A stretch of 7,178 bases of DNA, from assembly GCA_052387235.1 (NCBI GenBank), contig JBQTJJ010000100.1, positions 1-7,178 of the forward strand. Direction: 5' to 3'. The translations under genes were made by a program, and so were the position numbers. Positions 1 through 4,703 of this stretch are shown here, in pieces (position 1 is the first letter of the stretch; each line of letters starts with the position of its first letter). Origin of the DNA: JBQTJJ01 sp052387235 (GTDB lineage Bacteria; Actinomycetota; Acidimicrobiia; Acidimicrobiales; GCA-2861595). The notes under the pieces were generated by a model. It was not told the DNA's origin and did no database searches. It was given only the letters and a program-made list of their open reading frames with translations.

Positions 1-125
1 AGAGGGGGGTGCTTGGCATCGGCGGGAGCCACGCACGCCTATCACCACCACGAGATAGCGAACCTCCCCGCGCCCGCTTCATGTTGCGTCCGCCCGCGAA
101 CCGCCCACGGAAGGGAGAGGAGAGT

Positions 126-155
126 CCAAAATGGCGAGTTATTTACTCGGGAGTG
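126..155 (+). repeat. Single-arm copy of a 30-nt dispersed repeat
   Basis: This stretch matches, with one C-to-T change at 139, one arm plus the CCAAAATGG centre of the large palindrome at 4690-4742. The match runs from CCAAAATGG through TTTACTCGGGAGTG. The other arm is absent: the bases to the left (GGAGAGGAGAGT) are unrelated. It lies just upstream of the HhH/thiS/thiE operon and ends at an in-frame TGA (154-156) that closes the reading frame of the first gene upstream. The AT-rich TTATTT inside it (139-144) is 17 bases from a TAGGCT box, so it could contribute to a promoter. That is an inference. Confidence 0.85.
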
Positions 156-161
156 AGCAGG

Positions 162-167
162 TAGGCT
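162..167 (+). promoter_or_regulatory. Candidate -10 box for a leaderless HhH/thiS/thiE transcript
   Basis: TAGGCT fits the actinobacterial TAnnnT -10 pattern and ends seven bases before the GTG at 175, so transcription could begin at or next to the start codon. There is no convincing Shine-Dalgarno sequence before this GTG, which fits leaderless translation. The -35 position would fall at TTATTT (139-144) inside the repeat, a poor match to TTGACA. This is pattern matching only. Confidence 0.35.
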
Positions 168-174
168 CGGCGGG

Positions 175-768
175 GTGGCCAAGGCCCAGCTCCACCTCGC
201 CCAGCACGCCGGCGCCGACAAGCTGCTGTCGTCGAGCCCGCTGGCCCTGCTGATCGGGATGGTGCTGGACCAGCAGATCCCGCTGGAGCGGGCCTTCCGC
301 AGCCCGTTCGACCTGAAGGAGCGCCTCGGCGGCCGCCTCGACGTGGCCGCGATCGCCTCCTACGACCCCGAGGAGCTGGACCGCATCTTCGCCACCCCGC
401 CGGCGCTGCACCGCTTCCCCCGGGCCAACGCCCGCCGGGTGCAGGACCTGTGCCGGATCGTGGTGGACGAGTACGGCGGCAGGGCCGAGCGGGTGTGGAC
501 GGGCGCGAAGACCGGGGCCGAGCTGCTGCGGCGGGTGAAGGCCCTGCCCGGGTTCGGCGAGCAGAAGGCCCGCATCTTCGTGGCCCTGCTCGGCAAGCAG
601 CTCGGGGTGCGGCCCGAGGGCTGGGACGAGGCGGCCGGCGCCTTCGGAGAGGCCGGCTCGTTCGTCTCGGTGGCCGACATCGTCGACGCCGACAGCCTGG
701 CCCGGGTCCGGCAGTTCAAGCAGGAGCGCAAGGCGGCGGCCAAGGCCGCGGCCGCAGCCGCCCGGTAG
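175..768 (+). CDS. HhH-GPD-type base excision DNA repair family protein
   Basis: A 197-residue protein of a small conserved bacterial family built on the HhH-GPD fold used by base-excision DNA glycosylases. The N-terminal part carries the family signature LALLIGMVLDQQIPLE (about 23-38), and the helix-hairpin-helix reads LPGFGEQKA (124-132). In endonuclease III the HhH motif carries the catalytic lysine (GRKTA). Here that position is Gln130 with Lys131 beside it, and the following VDTH-type catalytic aspartate is replaced by GVRPEGWDEAAG, so a classical glycosylase/lyase mechanism is doubtful. The tail is Lys/Ala-rich (181-197), possibly DNA-binding. GTG 175 is the only start in the open frame, because a TGA at 154-156 closes it upstream. 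The stop overlaps the thiS start (TAGTG), so the two genes are probably translationally coupled. Family assignment is confident; the substrate is unknown. Confidence 0.88.
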   Translation: MAKAQLHLAQHAGADKLLSSSPLALLIGMVLDQQIPLERAFRSPFDLKERLGGRLDVAAIASYDPEELDRIFATPPALHRFPRANARRVQDLCRIVVDEYGGRAERVWTGAKTGAELLRRVKALPGFGEQKARIFVALLGKQLGVRPEGWDEAAGAFGEAGSFVSVADIVDADSLARVRQFKQERKAAAKAAAAAAR

Positions 769-974
769 TGGGCGTGCGGGTGACGGCCAACGGCGACGGA
801 GTGGACCTCGCCGACGGCGCCACCGTCGAGGACCTGCTCGCCGCCCTCGGGCTGGGCGGGCGGTGGGTCCTGGTGGAGCGCAACGGCGAGCCCGTGCGCC
901 GGGCCGAGCTGGGCACCACCGTCCTGGCCGAGGGGGACAGGCTCGAGCTGGTGCGAGCCGTGGCCGGCGGGTGA
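768..974 (+). CDS. thiS: Sulfur carrier protein ThiS
   Basis: A 68-residue ubiquitin-like sulfur carrier for the thiazole half of thiamine. It ends in the required Gly-Gly (67-68), which is adenylated and converted to a thiocarboxylate before sulfur is passed to ThiG. The sequence follows the family: a first beta strand (VRVTANGDGVDLADG), the helix ATVEDLLAALGL (18-29), then VLVERNGEPVRRAE and the end LAEGDRLELVRAVAGG. GTG 768 overlaps the stop of the upstream gene by one base; GTG 774 is a possible alternative start. The stop overlaps the thiE start by four bases (GTGA, 971-974), so this is the middle gene of a coupled operon. thiG and thiO/thiH, its usual partners, are not in the window. 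MoaD is the main alternative, but the pairing with thiE favours ThiS. Confidence 0.9.
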   Translation: MGVRVTANGDGVDLADGATVEDLLAALGLGGRWVLVERNGEPVRRAELGTTVLAEGDRLELVRAVAGG

Positions 975-1624
975 GCAGCCCGCTCGACGGCACCGGCCCG
1001 CTGGCCGGGCGCCGCCTCTACCTCTGCACGCCCGACCGGCCCGACCTGGCCGAGTTCGTCGCGGCGTGCATCCGGGGTGGCGTCGACGTGGTCCAGCTGC
1101 GGGACAAGCACCTCGAGGCCCGGCCCCTCCTGGCCCGGGCCGCGGTGGTGGCCGGGGTGTGCCGGGACGCCGGCGTGCCGTTCATCCTCAACGACCGGCC
1201 CGACCTGGCCCTCGAGGTCGGGGCCGACGGCGTCCACGTGGGCCAGGACGACGCCCCGCCCGCCCTGGCCCGCCGCCTCCTCGGCCCGGACGCCATCGTC
1301 GGCCTGTCCACCCACGCCCCTGCCGAGCTGGACGCCAGCCGGTCCGAGCCGATCGACTACGTGTCGGCCGGGCCGGTGACGCAGACGCCCACCAAGCCGG
1401 GGCGGCACGGCACCGGCCCCGGCTACGTCACCTACGCCGAGCACCACACCGGCCGGCCCGTGTTCGTCACCGGCGGCGTGACGCCCCGGTCGGTGGGATC
1501 GCTGGTGGCGGCGGGGGCCCGGCGCTTCGTGGTGGTGCGCTGGCTCACCGAGGCCGCCGACCCCGAGGCCGCGGCCCGGGAGCTGTCGGCCGCCATCGCC
1601 GGCCTGGTCCCGGACGAGCCGTAG
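971..1624 (+). CDS. thiE: Thiamine phosphate synthase ThiE
   Basis: A 217-residue TIM-barrel enzyme that joins HMP diphosphate to the thiazole phosphate, giving thiamine monophosphate in the cytoplasm. Family motifs appear in order: VVQLRDK (40-46, diphosphate binding), ILNDRPDLALEVGADGVHVGQDD (72-94, in which Asn74 and Asp93/94 match the substrate and Mg sites), GLSTHA (111-116), SAGPVTQTPTKPG (132-144, the TxTK loop) and VTGGVTPRSV with VVVRWLTEAADPEAAARELSAAI at the C-terminus. Length is normal for the family. GTG 971 is chosen because it gives the normal N-terminus (GRRLYLCTPDR) and overlaps the thiS stop as GTGA. The gene ends seven bases before the stop of the convergent hydrolase, leaving almost no room for a terminator. 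No TPP riboswitch is visible upstream of the operon. Confidence 0.95.
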   Translation: MSSPLDGTGPLAGRRLYLCTPDRPDLAEFVAACIRGGVDVVQLRDKHLEARPLLARAAVVAGVCRDAGVPFILNDRPDLALEVGADGVHVGQDDAPPALARRLLGPDAIVGLSTHAPAELDASRSEPIDYVSAGPVTQTPTKPGRHGTGPGYVTYAEHHTGRPVFVTGGVTPRSVGSLVAAGARRFVVVRWLTEAADPEAAARELSAAIAGLVPDEP

Positions 1625-1631
1625 CGGCCGG

Positions 1632-2399
1632 CTAGGACTGGCGGTCGAGCCAGCCCAGCAGGACGGCGATGGCGCGGGGGTCGTGGCGGAGGCGGCTGCC
1701 GGCGCCGCTCACGATGCGCAGCTCCACGTGTCCCTCGGCCGCGTCGGCCAGGGCCCGGGCGTCCATCACCGACACCAGGTCGTCGTCGGCACCGTGGACG
1801 AGGAGCACGGAGCGGGGCGGCACCTTGCCGATGAGCGACATGGGCCGGATGTCGGTGAGCTCCCGGGCCCAGGCGCCGAAGTCCCGGGGGAACCGGGGGT
1901 CGCGCACGACACCGATCGACCGGCAGTGCTCCAGGAAGCGCTTGGGGTCCGAGGCCCAGGCGTCGAAGTCGGAGGGCGCCGAGAACGCGGCCACGCCGCC
2001 CACCCGGTCGTCCTCGCCCGCCGCGCACAGGGCCAGCGAGCCGCCGGTGCTGAAGCCGGCCAGCCACACGCCGTCCACGTCGGTCACCTCGAGCAGGTGG
2101 TCGACGGCGGCCTTCAGGTCGGCCACCCATCCGCCCAGGGAGAAGTCGCCCTCCGAGTCGCCGGTGCCGCGGAAGTTGAAGGTGAGGACGACCCACCCGG
2201 TGTCGGCCGCGATCCTGTCGGCCAGGTGCGGATAGGTCCGGGCCGCGGTGGCGGCGCCGCCGGGGCCGGCGGGGAAGCCGTGGCAGACCACCAGGCCGTG
2301 GCGCACCGAGCCGGGCCCGCCGGCGGTGGCGGGCGGGCGCGCCAGGTGGCCGCGCAGCCGCAGGCCCTCGGAGTCGATCACCGCATCCACCTGACTCAC
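1632..2399 (-). CDS. Alpha/beta hydrolase
   Basis: A 255-residue soluble alpha/beta-hydrolase. Visible elements are the oxyanion-hole HGFPAG (40-45), the strand and turn FNFRGTGDSEG (74-84) typical of small serine hydrolases, the nucleophile elbow GFSTGG (Ser117), the acid strand HGADDDLV (Asp206 in the HGxxDxxV pattern) and His239 in RLRHDP. A full catalytic triad is therefore likely. A short cap (about 140-195) lies between the nucleophile and acid strands. No signal peptide is seen, and the substrate cannot be predicted. The start is GTG 2399, the first start in the open frame, with no strong ribosome site. An 8-codon ATG reading frame (2396-2422) ends in a TGA that overlaps this GTG, and a weak AGGA precedes that ATG. 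A good promoter lies at 2441-2469. The gene is convergent with thiE. Confidence 0.9.
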   Translation of the reverse strand: MSQVDAVIDSEGLRLRGHLARPPATAGGPGSVRHGLVVCHGFPAGPGGAATAARTYPHLADRIAADTGWVVLTFNFRGTGDSEGDFSLGGWVADLKAAVDHLLEVTDVDGVWLAGFSTGGSLALCAAGEDDRVGGVAAFSAPSDFDAWASDPKRFLEHCRSIGVVRDPRFPRDFGAWARELTDIRPMSLIGKVPPRSVLLVHGADDDLVSVMDARALADAAEGHVELRIVSGAGSRLRHDPRAIAVLLGWLDRQS

Positions 2400-2440
2400 G
2401 GTACGTCGGCCGGAGCCGACATGGGGGTCATCCTGCCGAA

Positions 2441-2469
2441 AGGTTACGAACCCGGAGGATGGGCCTCAA
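2441..2469 (-). promoter_or_regulatory. Candidate sigma-70-type promoter for the hydrolase
   Basis: On the - strand TTGAGG (2469-2464) and TAACCT (2446-2441) are separated by exactly 17 bases, a good fit to TTGACA-17-TAnnnT. Transcription would begin near 2434, giving a leader of about 35 nt before the GTG at 2399. The -35 box overlaps the stop codon of the upstream Ada-like gene (2466-2468), so the hydrolase could be expressed independently of that gene. Confidence 0.5.
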
Positions 2470-2678
2470 GGGCGCGAGCGGCCCCGGCACCGGCGGCAGG
2501 GACGGTACCCCCGGTTGCGGGCCTCGGCCAGCGTGTCGGGCCCGAAGGTGGCGAACCGCTGCGACGCCAGCAGCTCGTCGATGCCGCACCCGGTGCCGGG
2601 CTCGTCCAGGTCGTGGACGACCATCGCCCGCTTGTCCCCCAGCCAGCGGTGCGAGGCGAACCGCGCCGGGCGGGCCAT
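2466..2678 (-). CDS. Small Ada-like zinc-ribbon protein, hypothetical
   Basis: A 70-residue basic protein. Its core RWLGDKRAMVVHDLD (11-25), then GCGIDELL (30-37), TFGPDTLAEARNRG (44-57) and YRPCRRCRG (58-66), resembles the metal-binding fold of Ada and of the small domains appended to nucleases (GNKKSKVxH...C...F.S..EA...GYRPCKRC). His22, Cys31, Cys61 and Cys64 are plausible zinc ligands. In Ada this fold repairs methylphosphotriesters, but here it stands alone with no methyltransferase or AraC domain, so the function is open: DNA binding or structural zinc binding. ATG 2678 is chosen because resemblance begins shortly after it; an in-frame GTG sits directly upstream (2681-2679), and the frame stays open much further, so the start is uncertain. 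There is no clear ribosome site. The gene lies 25 bases downstream of a strong hairpin and about 60 nt downstream of the structured RNA candidate. Confidence 0.68.
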   Translation of the reverse strand: MARPARFASHRWLGDKRAMVVHDLDEPGTGCGIDELLASQRFATFGPDTLAEARNRGYRPCRRCRGRSRP

Positions 2679-2702
2679 CACGGGAGCCCGGGGCGGGACG
2701 CG

Positions 2703-2732
2703 GGCGAGGGGGCGCCGAAGCGCCCCCTCGCC
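2703..2732 (-). terminator. 13-bp GC hairpin with C(UUCG)G tetraloop
   Basis: Positions 2703-2715 pair perfectly with 2720-2732. Read on the - strand the loop is UUCG closed by C-G, the very stable tetraloop common in bacterial terminators; read on the + strand it is CGAA, which is not a known stable loop. This favours a function on the - strand. No U-run follows, as is usual for terminators in GC-rich actinobacteria. It begins five bases after the outer helix of the RNA candidate ends (- strand reading) and lies 25 bases before the Ada-like start, so it could terminate that RNA or attenuate the downstream gene. Confidence 0.55.
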
Positions 2733-2737
2733 GAAAC

Positions 2738-2912
2738 ACCACTGGAAAGGACTCGATCTCCGGACTGCATCGGATGGGACCAGGGTCCGACCGGTTCGTC
2801 GAGCGGTAACTGGCTGAGTTTCGCCGGGTGGTCCAGCTGCCGCGTCAGCGGCCAGCCACCTCCAGGGTCCCGCAACGTTGACTGTGCAGTTGGACCACCT
2901 CCTTTCTCTGGT
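2738..2912. ncRNA. Candidate structured RNA with a flush four-way junction
   Basis: Helices found by eye: P1, 2744-2751 with 2900-2907, extended by 2738-2741 with 2909-2912. P2, 2752-2757 with 2798-2803, then 2760-2763 with 2791-2794 and 2770-2774 with 2786-2790. P2b, 2804-2806 with 2824-2826 and 2808-2811 with 2817-2820. P3, 2827-2840 with 2886-2899 (14 continuous pairs), then a 3x3 loop and 2844-2850 with 2876-2882. The junction has no unpaired base: helices abut at 2751/2752, 2803/2804, 2826/2827 and 2899/2900. Strand is unresolved. Non-Watson-Crick pairs inside helices (2836-2890, 2848-2878) and at their ends (2757-2798, 2744-2907) are all G-U on + but A-C on -, favouring +. The adjacent UUCG hairpin, an AT-rich promoter-like patch (2911-2930) and the downstream Ada-like gene favour -. 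It matches no riboswitch or ncRNA family I recognise. Confidence 0.6.
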
Positions 2913-2969
2913 ACGGATATGAAACCACATCCGCCCCACCGTGCGTACGTCATTCCGGGGCGAGTGGAG

Positions 2970-3437
2970 TCAGTCCGGACGCTGGTCGGGGGGCACCTCG
3001 GGGCCGATGGCGCCGATGGCCTCGAGGTAGGTCATCTGGGCGTCCAGCACGGCGTGCACCTGGGTCGGCGTGTACGGCGCCTCGAGGGTCTCCGGGTGGA
3101 GGCGGGCCAGATCCTGGGCCCGGGCCAGCACGTACTCCACCGTCTCGGCCCCGCCCACCACCACCGGGCCGTCGGGGTTGGCCGAGTGGCCGTTCCCGGA
3201 GACGCCCTTCATGCGGAAGTACTCCAAATTCCAGTCGATGATCCGGCGCACGTCGGCGTGGCTCAGCACGGCCCGCACCTCGAAGGGGAGGTTCTCGGCC
3301 ACCCACTGGACGGCCTCGTCGAGGTCGAAGGTGGGCCGCGGCGGCACCGCGTCCAGGCGCCGGGCTTCCCGCCCGATCACGATGGCGGCGATGGCGAAGA
3401 CGAGGGCCACCACCACGAACCCGTAGATCACGATCAC
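2970..3437 (-). CDS. Membrane-anchored protein of unknown function
   Basis: A 155-residue protein with one N-terminal membrane segment (about residues 2-22, rich in I, V, A and F) followed by GREARR. By the positive-inside rule the rest of the chain is probably cytoplasmic. The soluble part has two helical regions, FDLDEAVQWVAENLPFEVRA (about 37-56) through DVRRIIDWNLEYFRMKG (62-78), and YTPTQVHAVLDAQMTYLEAIGAI near the C-terminus, joined by a Gly/Asn-rich loop (SGNGHSANPDGPVVVGG). I do not recognise a named domain. It looks like a conserved actinobacterial hypothetical, but that is memory rather than a search. GTG 3437 is the first start; GTG at codon 3 is possible. A TACTGT box nine bases upstream suggests a leaderless transcript, divergent from the MBL gene. 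Confidence 0.8.
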   Translation of the reverse strand: MIVIYGFVVVALVFAIAAIVIGREARRLDAVPPRPTFDLDEAVQWVAENLPFEVRAVLSHADVRRIIDWNLEYFRMKGVSGNGHSANPDGPVVVGGAETVEYVLARAQDLARLHPETLEAPYTPTQVHAVLDAQMTYLEAIGAIGPEVPPDQRPD

Positions 3438-3446
3438 GTCCGGCGG

Positions 3447-3452
3447 ACAGTA
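3447..3452 (-). promoter_or_regulatory. Candidate -10 box for the membrane protein gene
   Basis: TACTGT, read on the - strand, ends nine bases before the GTG at 3437. It fits TAnnnT and would place the transcript start at or very near the start codon. No recognisable -35 box is present, and no Shine-Dalgarno sequence is seen between the box and the GTG. Confidence 0.4.
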
Positions 3453-3474
3453 GCGCCGCTCGGCGCGCCGCCCG

Positions 3475-3480
3475 TACTAG
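3475..3480 (+). promoter_or_regulatory. Possible -10 box for the MBL-fold gene
   Basis: TACTAG lies ten bases before the ATG at 3491, in the 53-base region between the two divergent genes. It lacks the final T of the TAnnnT pattern, so support is weak. The GGGCGGG before the ATG is only a poor ribosome site, which leaves leaderless translation as an option. Confidence 0.25.
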
Positions 3481-3490
3481 ACCGGGCGGG

Positions 3491-4096
3491 ATGCTGCACC
3501 ACGAGAACGACCGGGCCGAGGTCCACCGGGTCGTCGTCGGCCCCCTGGACAACAACGTGTTCGTCCTGCGCTGCAGGGCCACCGGCGCCGCCGTCCTGAT
3601 CGACGCCGCCGACGACCCGGCCCAGCTGCTGGGCCTGTGCCGCGACCTCGGGGTGGAGCAGGTCCTCGAGACCCACGGCCACCGCGACCACATCCGGGCC
3701 GTCCCCGCCCTGCGCGCCGCCGGCTACCGGGTCGGCATCGGCGAGGGCGACGCCGCCATGCTTCCGGACCACGACTTCACCATCGCCGACGGCCAGGAGT
3801 TCCGGGTCGGATCGCTGGGCCTGCGGGCCATGGCCACACCCGGCCACACGCCGGGATCCACGTCGTTCCTCCTCGACGGCGAGGTGCCGGTCGTCTTCGC
3901 CGGCGACACCCTGTTCCCCGGCGGCCCGGGTGCCACCCGGGGCGACCGCGCCGCCTTCGCCACCATCATCCGCTCCATCGAGGAGCGCCTGTTCACGCTC
4001 GACCCGGCCACCCTCGTCCTGCCCGGCCACGGGTCCGACACCACCATCGGCGCCGAGCGACCCCACCTCCAGGAGTGGGTGGAGCGGGGCTGGTAG
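3491..4096 (+). CDS. MBL-fold metallo-hydrolase (glyoxalase II-like)
   Basis: A 201-residue metallo-beta-lactamase-fold hydrolase. The metal site is complete: THGHRDH (His62, His64, Asp66, His67), His119 in TPGHTPGS, Asp139 in FAGDTLF and His180 in LPGHGSD. The N-terminal strand GPLDNNVFVLRC (17-28) and VLIDAADDP, and the overall length, match the hydroxyacylglutathione-hydrolase/glyoxalase II-like branch, which hydrolyses thioesters. The C-terminal glutathione-binding domain of true glyoxalase II is missing, so the substrate is uncertain; small thioesters or persulfide-like compounds are possible. It should be cytoplasmic, as no signal peptide is seen. ATG 3491 fits the family start. The nitroreductase starts seven bases after this stop, so the two genes are probably cotranscribed. 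Confidence 0.93.
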   Translation: MLHHENDRAEVHRVVVGPLDNNVFVLRCRATGAAVLIDAADDPAQLLGLCRDLGVEQVLETHGHRDHIRAVPALRAAGYRVGIGEGDAAMLPDHDFTIADGQEFRVGSLGLRAMATPGHTPGSTSFLLDGEVPVVFAGDTLFPGGPGATRGDRAAFATIIRSIEERLFTLDPATLVLPGHGSDTTIGAERPHLQEWVERGW

Positions 4097-4103
4097 GCGA
4101 CCC

Positions 4104-4703
4104 GTGGACACCCTCGACGCCGTCTTCGCCCGACGCTCCACCGGCCGCCTCACCGAGCCCGCCCCCCGGGGCGACGACCTCACCCTCATCCTGGAGGCGG
4201 CGGCCGCCGCACCCGACCACGGCGAGCTGCGGCCCTTCCGCTTCGTGATCCTCGACGGCGAGGCCAAGGACGCCTTCGGCCGGGTGCTGGCCGACGCCTA
4301 CCAGGCCCGCTGTGCAGCCGTCGACGCCACCCCCACCCCGGGCCAGCTGGAGAAGGAGCGCACCAAGCTGGGACGGGCCCCGCTCGTGCTGGTGGTGGGC
4401 GCCGTCCGCCAGGGCGGCACCGCCATCCCGTGGGAGGAGCAGCGGGCGGCGGCGGCGGCCGCGGCCGAGAACGCGCTGCTGGCCGCCACCTCCCTGGGCT
4501 ACGGCTCCATGTGGCGCACGGGCGACCCCGCCTACGACCCCCGGGTCAAGGCCGCGCTGGGGATGGACGAGCACGACGAGGTGGTGGGCTTCCTCTACCT
4601 CGGCACGCCCCACGAGGGCGGCGCCAAGCCGCCCCGCCGGCCGTCGCTCGACGGCCTCGTCCACTGGTGGCGCCCTCCGACCGATCCCGCCACTCCCGAG
4701 TAA
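4104..4703 (+). CDS. Nitroreductase family protein, YdjA-like
   Basis: A 199-residue FMN-dependent oxidoreductase resembling the minimal E. coli nitroreductase YdjA. Visible signatures are RRSTGRLTEPAP (10-21, with Arg10, Arg11 and Ser12 as the expected FMN phosphate contact), AAPDHGELRPFRF (35-47), the helix AAENALLAATSLGYGSMWRTG (120-140), which closes over the flavin, and VVGFLYLGTP (160-169). The family acts as a dimer and reduces nitro or related compounds with NAD(P)H; the true substrate is unknown. GTG 4104 gives the normal N-terminus and lies seven bases after the MBL stop. The last three residues (T-P-E) and the TAA are encoded inside the left arm of the 4690-4742 palindrome, so the repeat defines the C-terminus. 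The conserved part of the protein is intact. Confidence 0.92.
   Translation: MDTLDAVFARRSTGRLTEPAPRGDDLTLILEAAAAAPDHGELRPFRFVILDGEAKDAFGRVLADAYQARCAAVDATPTPGQLEKERTKLGRAPLVLVVGAVRQGGTAIPWEEQRAAAAAAAENALLAATSLGYGSMWRTGDPAYDPRVKAALGMDEHDEVVGFLYLGTPHEGGAKPPRRPSLDGLVHWWRPPTDPATPE

Noticed and set aside
1..125. Possible TPP riboswitch ahead of the thiS/thiE operon (GGGGGTGC near 5-12, GAACCTCC near 60, GGAAGGGA near 110).
   Set aside because: The essential CTGAGA and the TGATC...TAATACC.GCG core are missing; the matches are short and GC-driven.
131..253. 41-codon reading frame from the ATG in the repeat, preceded by a purine-rich GGGAGAGGAG.
   Set aside because: It runs out of frame into the HhH gene and stops; the sequence after the repeat is a shadow of the HhH frame. 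Its start is a property of the repeat unit.
139..993. Long - strand frame opposite the HhH and thiS genes.
   Set aside because: It is Arg/Pro/Gly-rich, typical of a shadow; the + strand frames have strong family motifs.
1610..1640. Terminator between convergent thiE and hydrolase (AGCCG...CGGCT).
   Set aside because: Only a 5-bp stem in GC-rich sequence overlapping both coding ends; not distinguishable from chance.
2851..2890. Cobalamin riboswitch core (CCCGCAAC followed by ACTGTGC).
   Set aside because: The GGTG-AAATCC and GCCACTG boxes are not in the right order, and P1/P3 geometry differs; similarity is limited to a few bases.
2886..2907. Fragment of a 16S rRNA gene 3' end.
   Set aside because: Only about 20 bases match, none of helix 44 or 45 precedes it, and the segment is explained as helix strands of the local fold. 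Kept as a finding about ribosome-tail complementarity.
2679..2939. N-terminal extension of the Ada-like gene, whose frame stays open to 2939.
   Set aside because: The extension runs through the hairpin and all RNA helices, shows no domain character, and resemblance begins only after the ATG at 2678.
1683..3599. Very long + strand open frame (about 638 codons) across several genes.
   Set aside because: It is antisense to genes with clear domain motifs and crosses unrelated regions without any recognisable domain; long open shadows are expected at this GC content.
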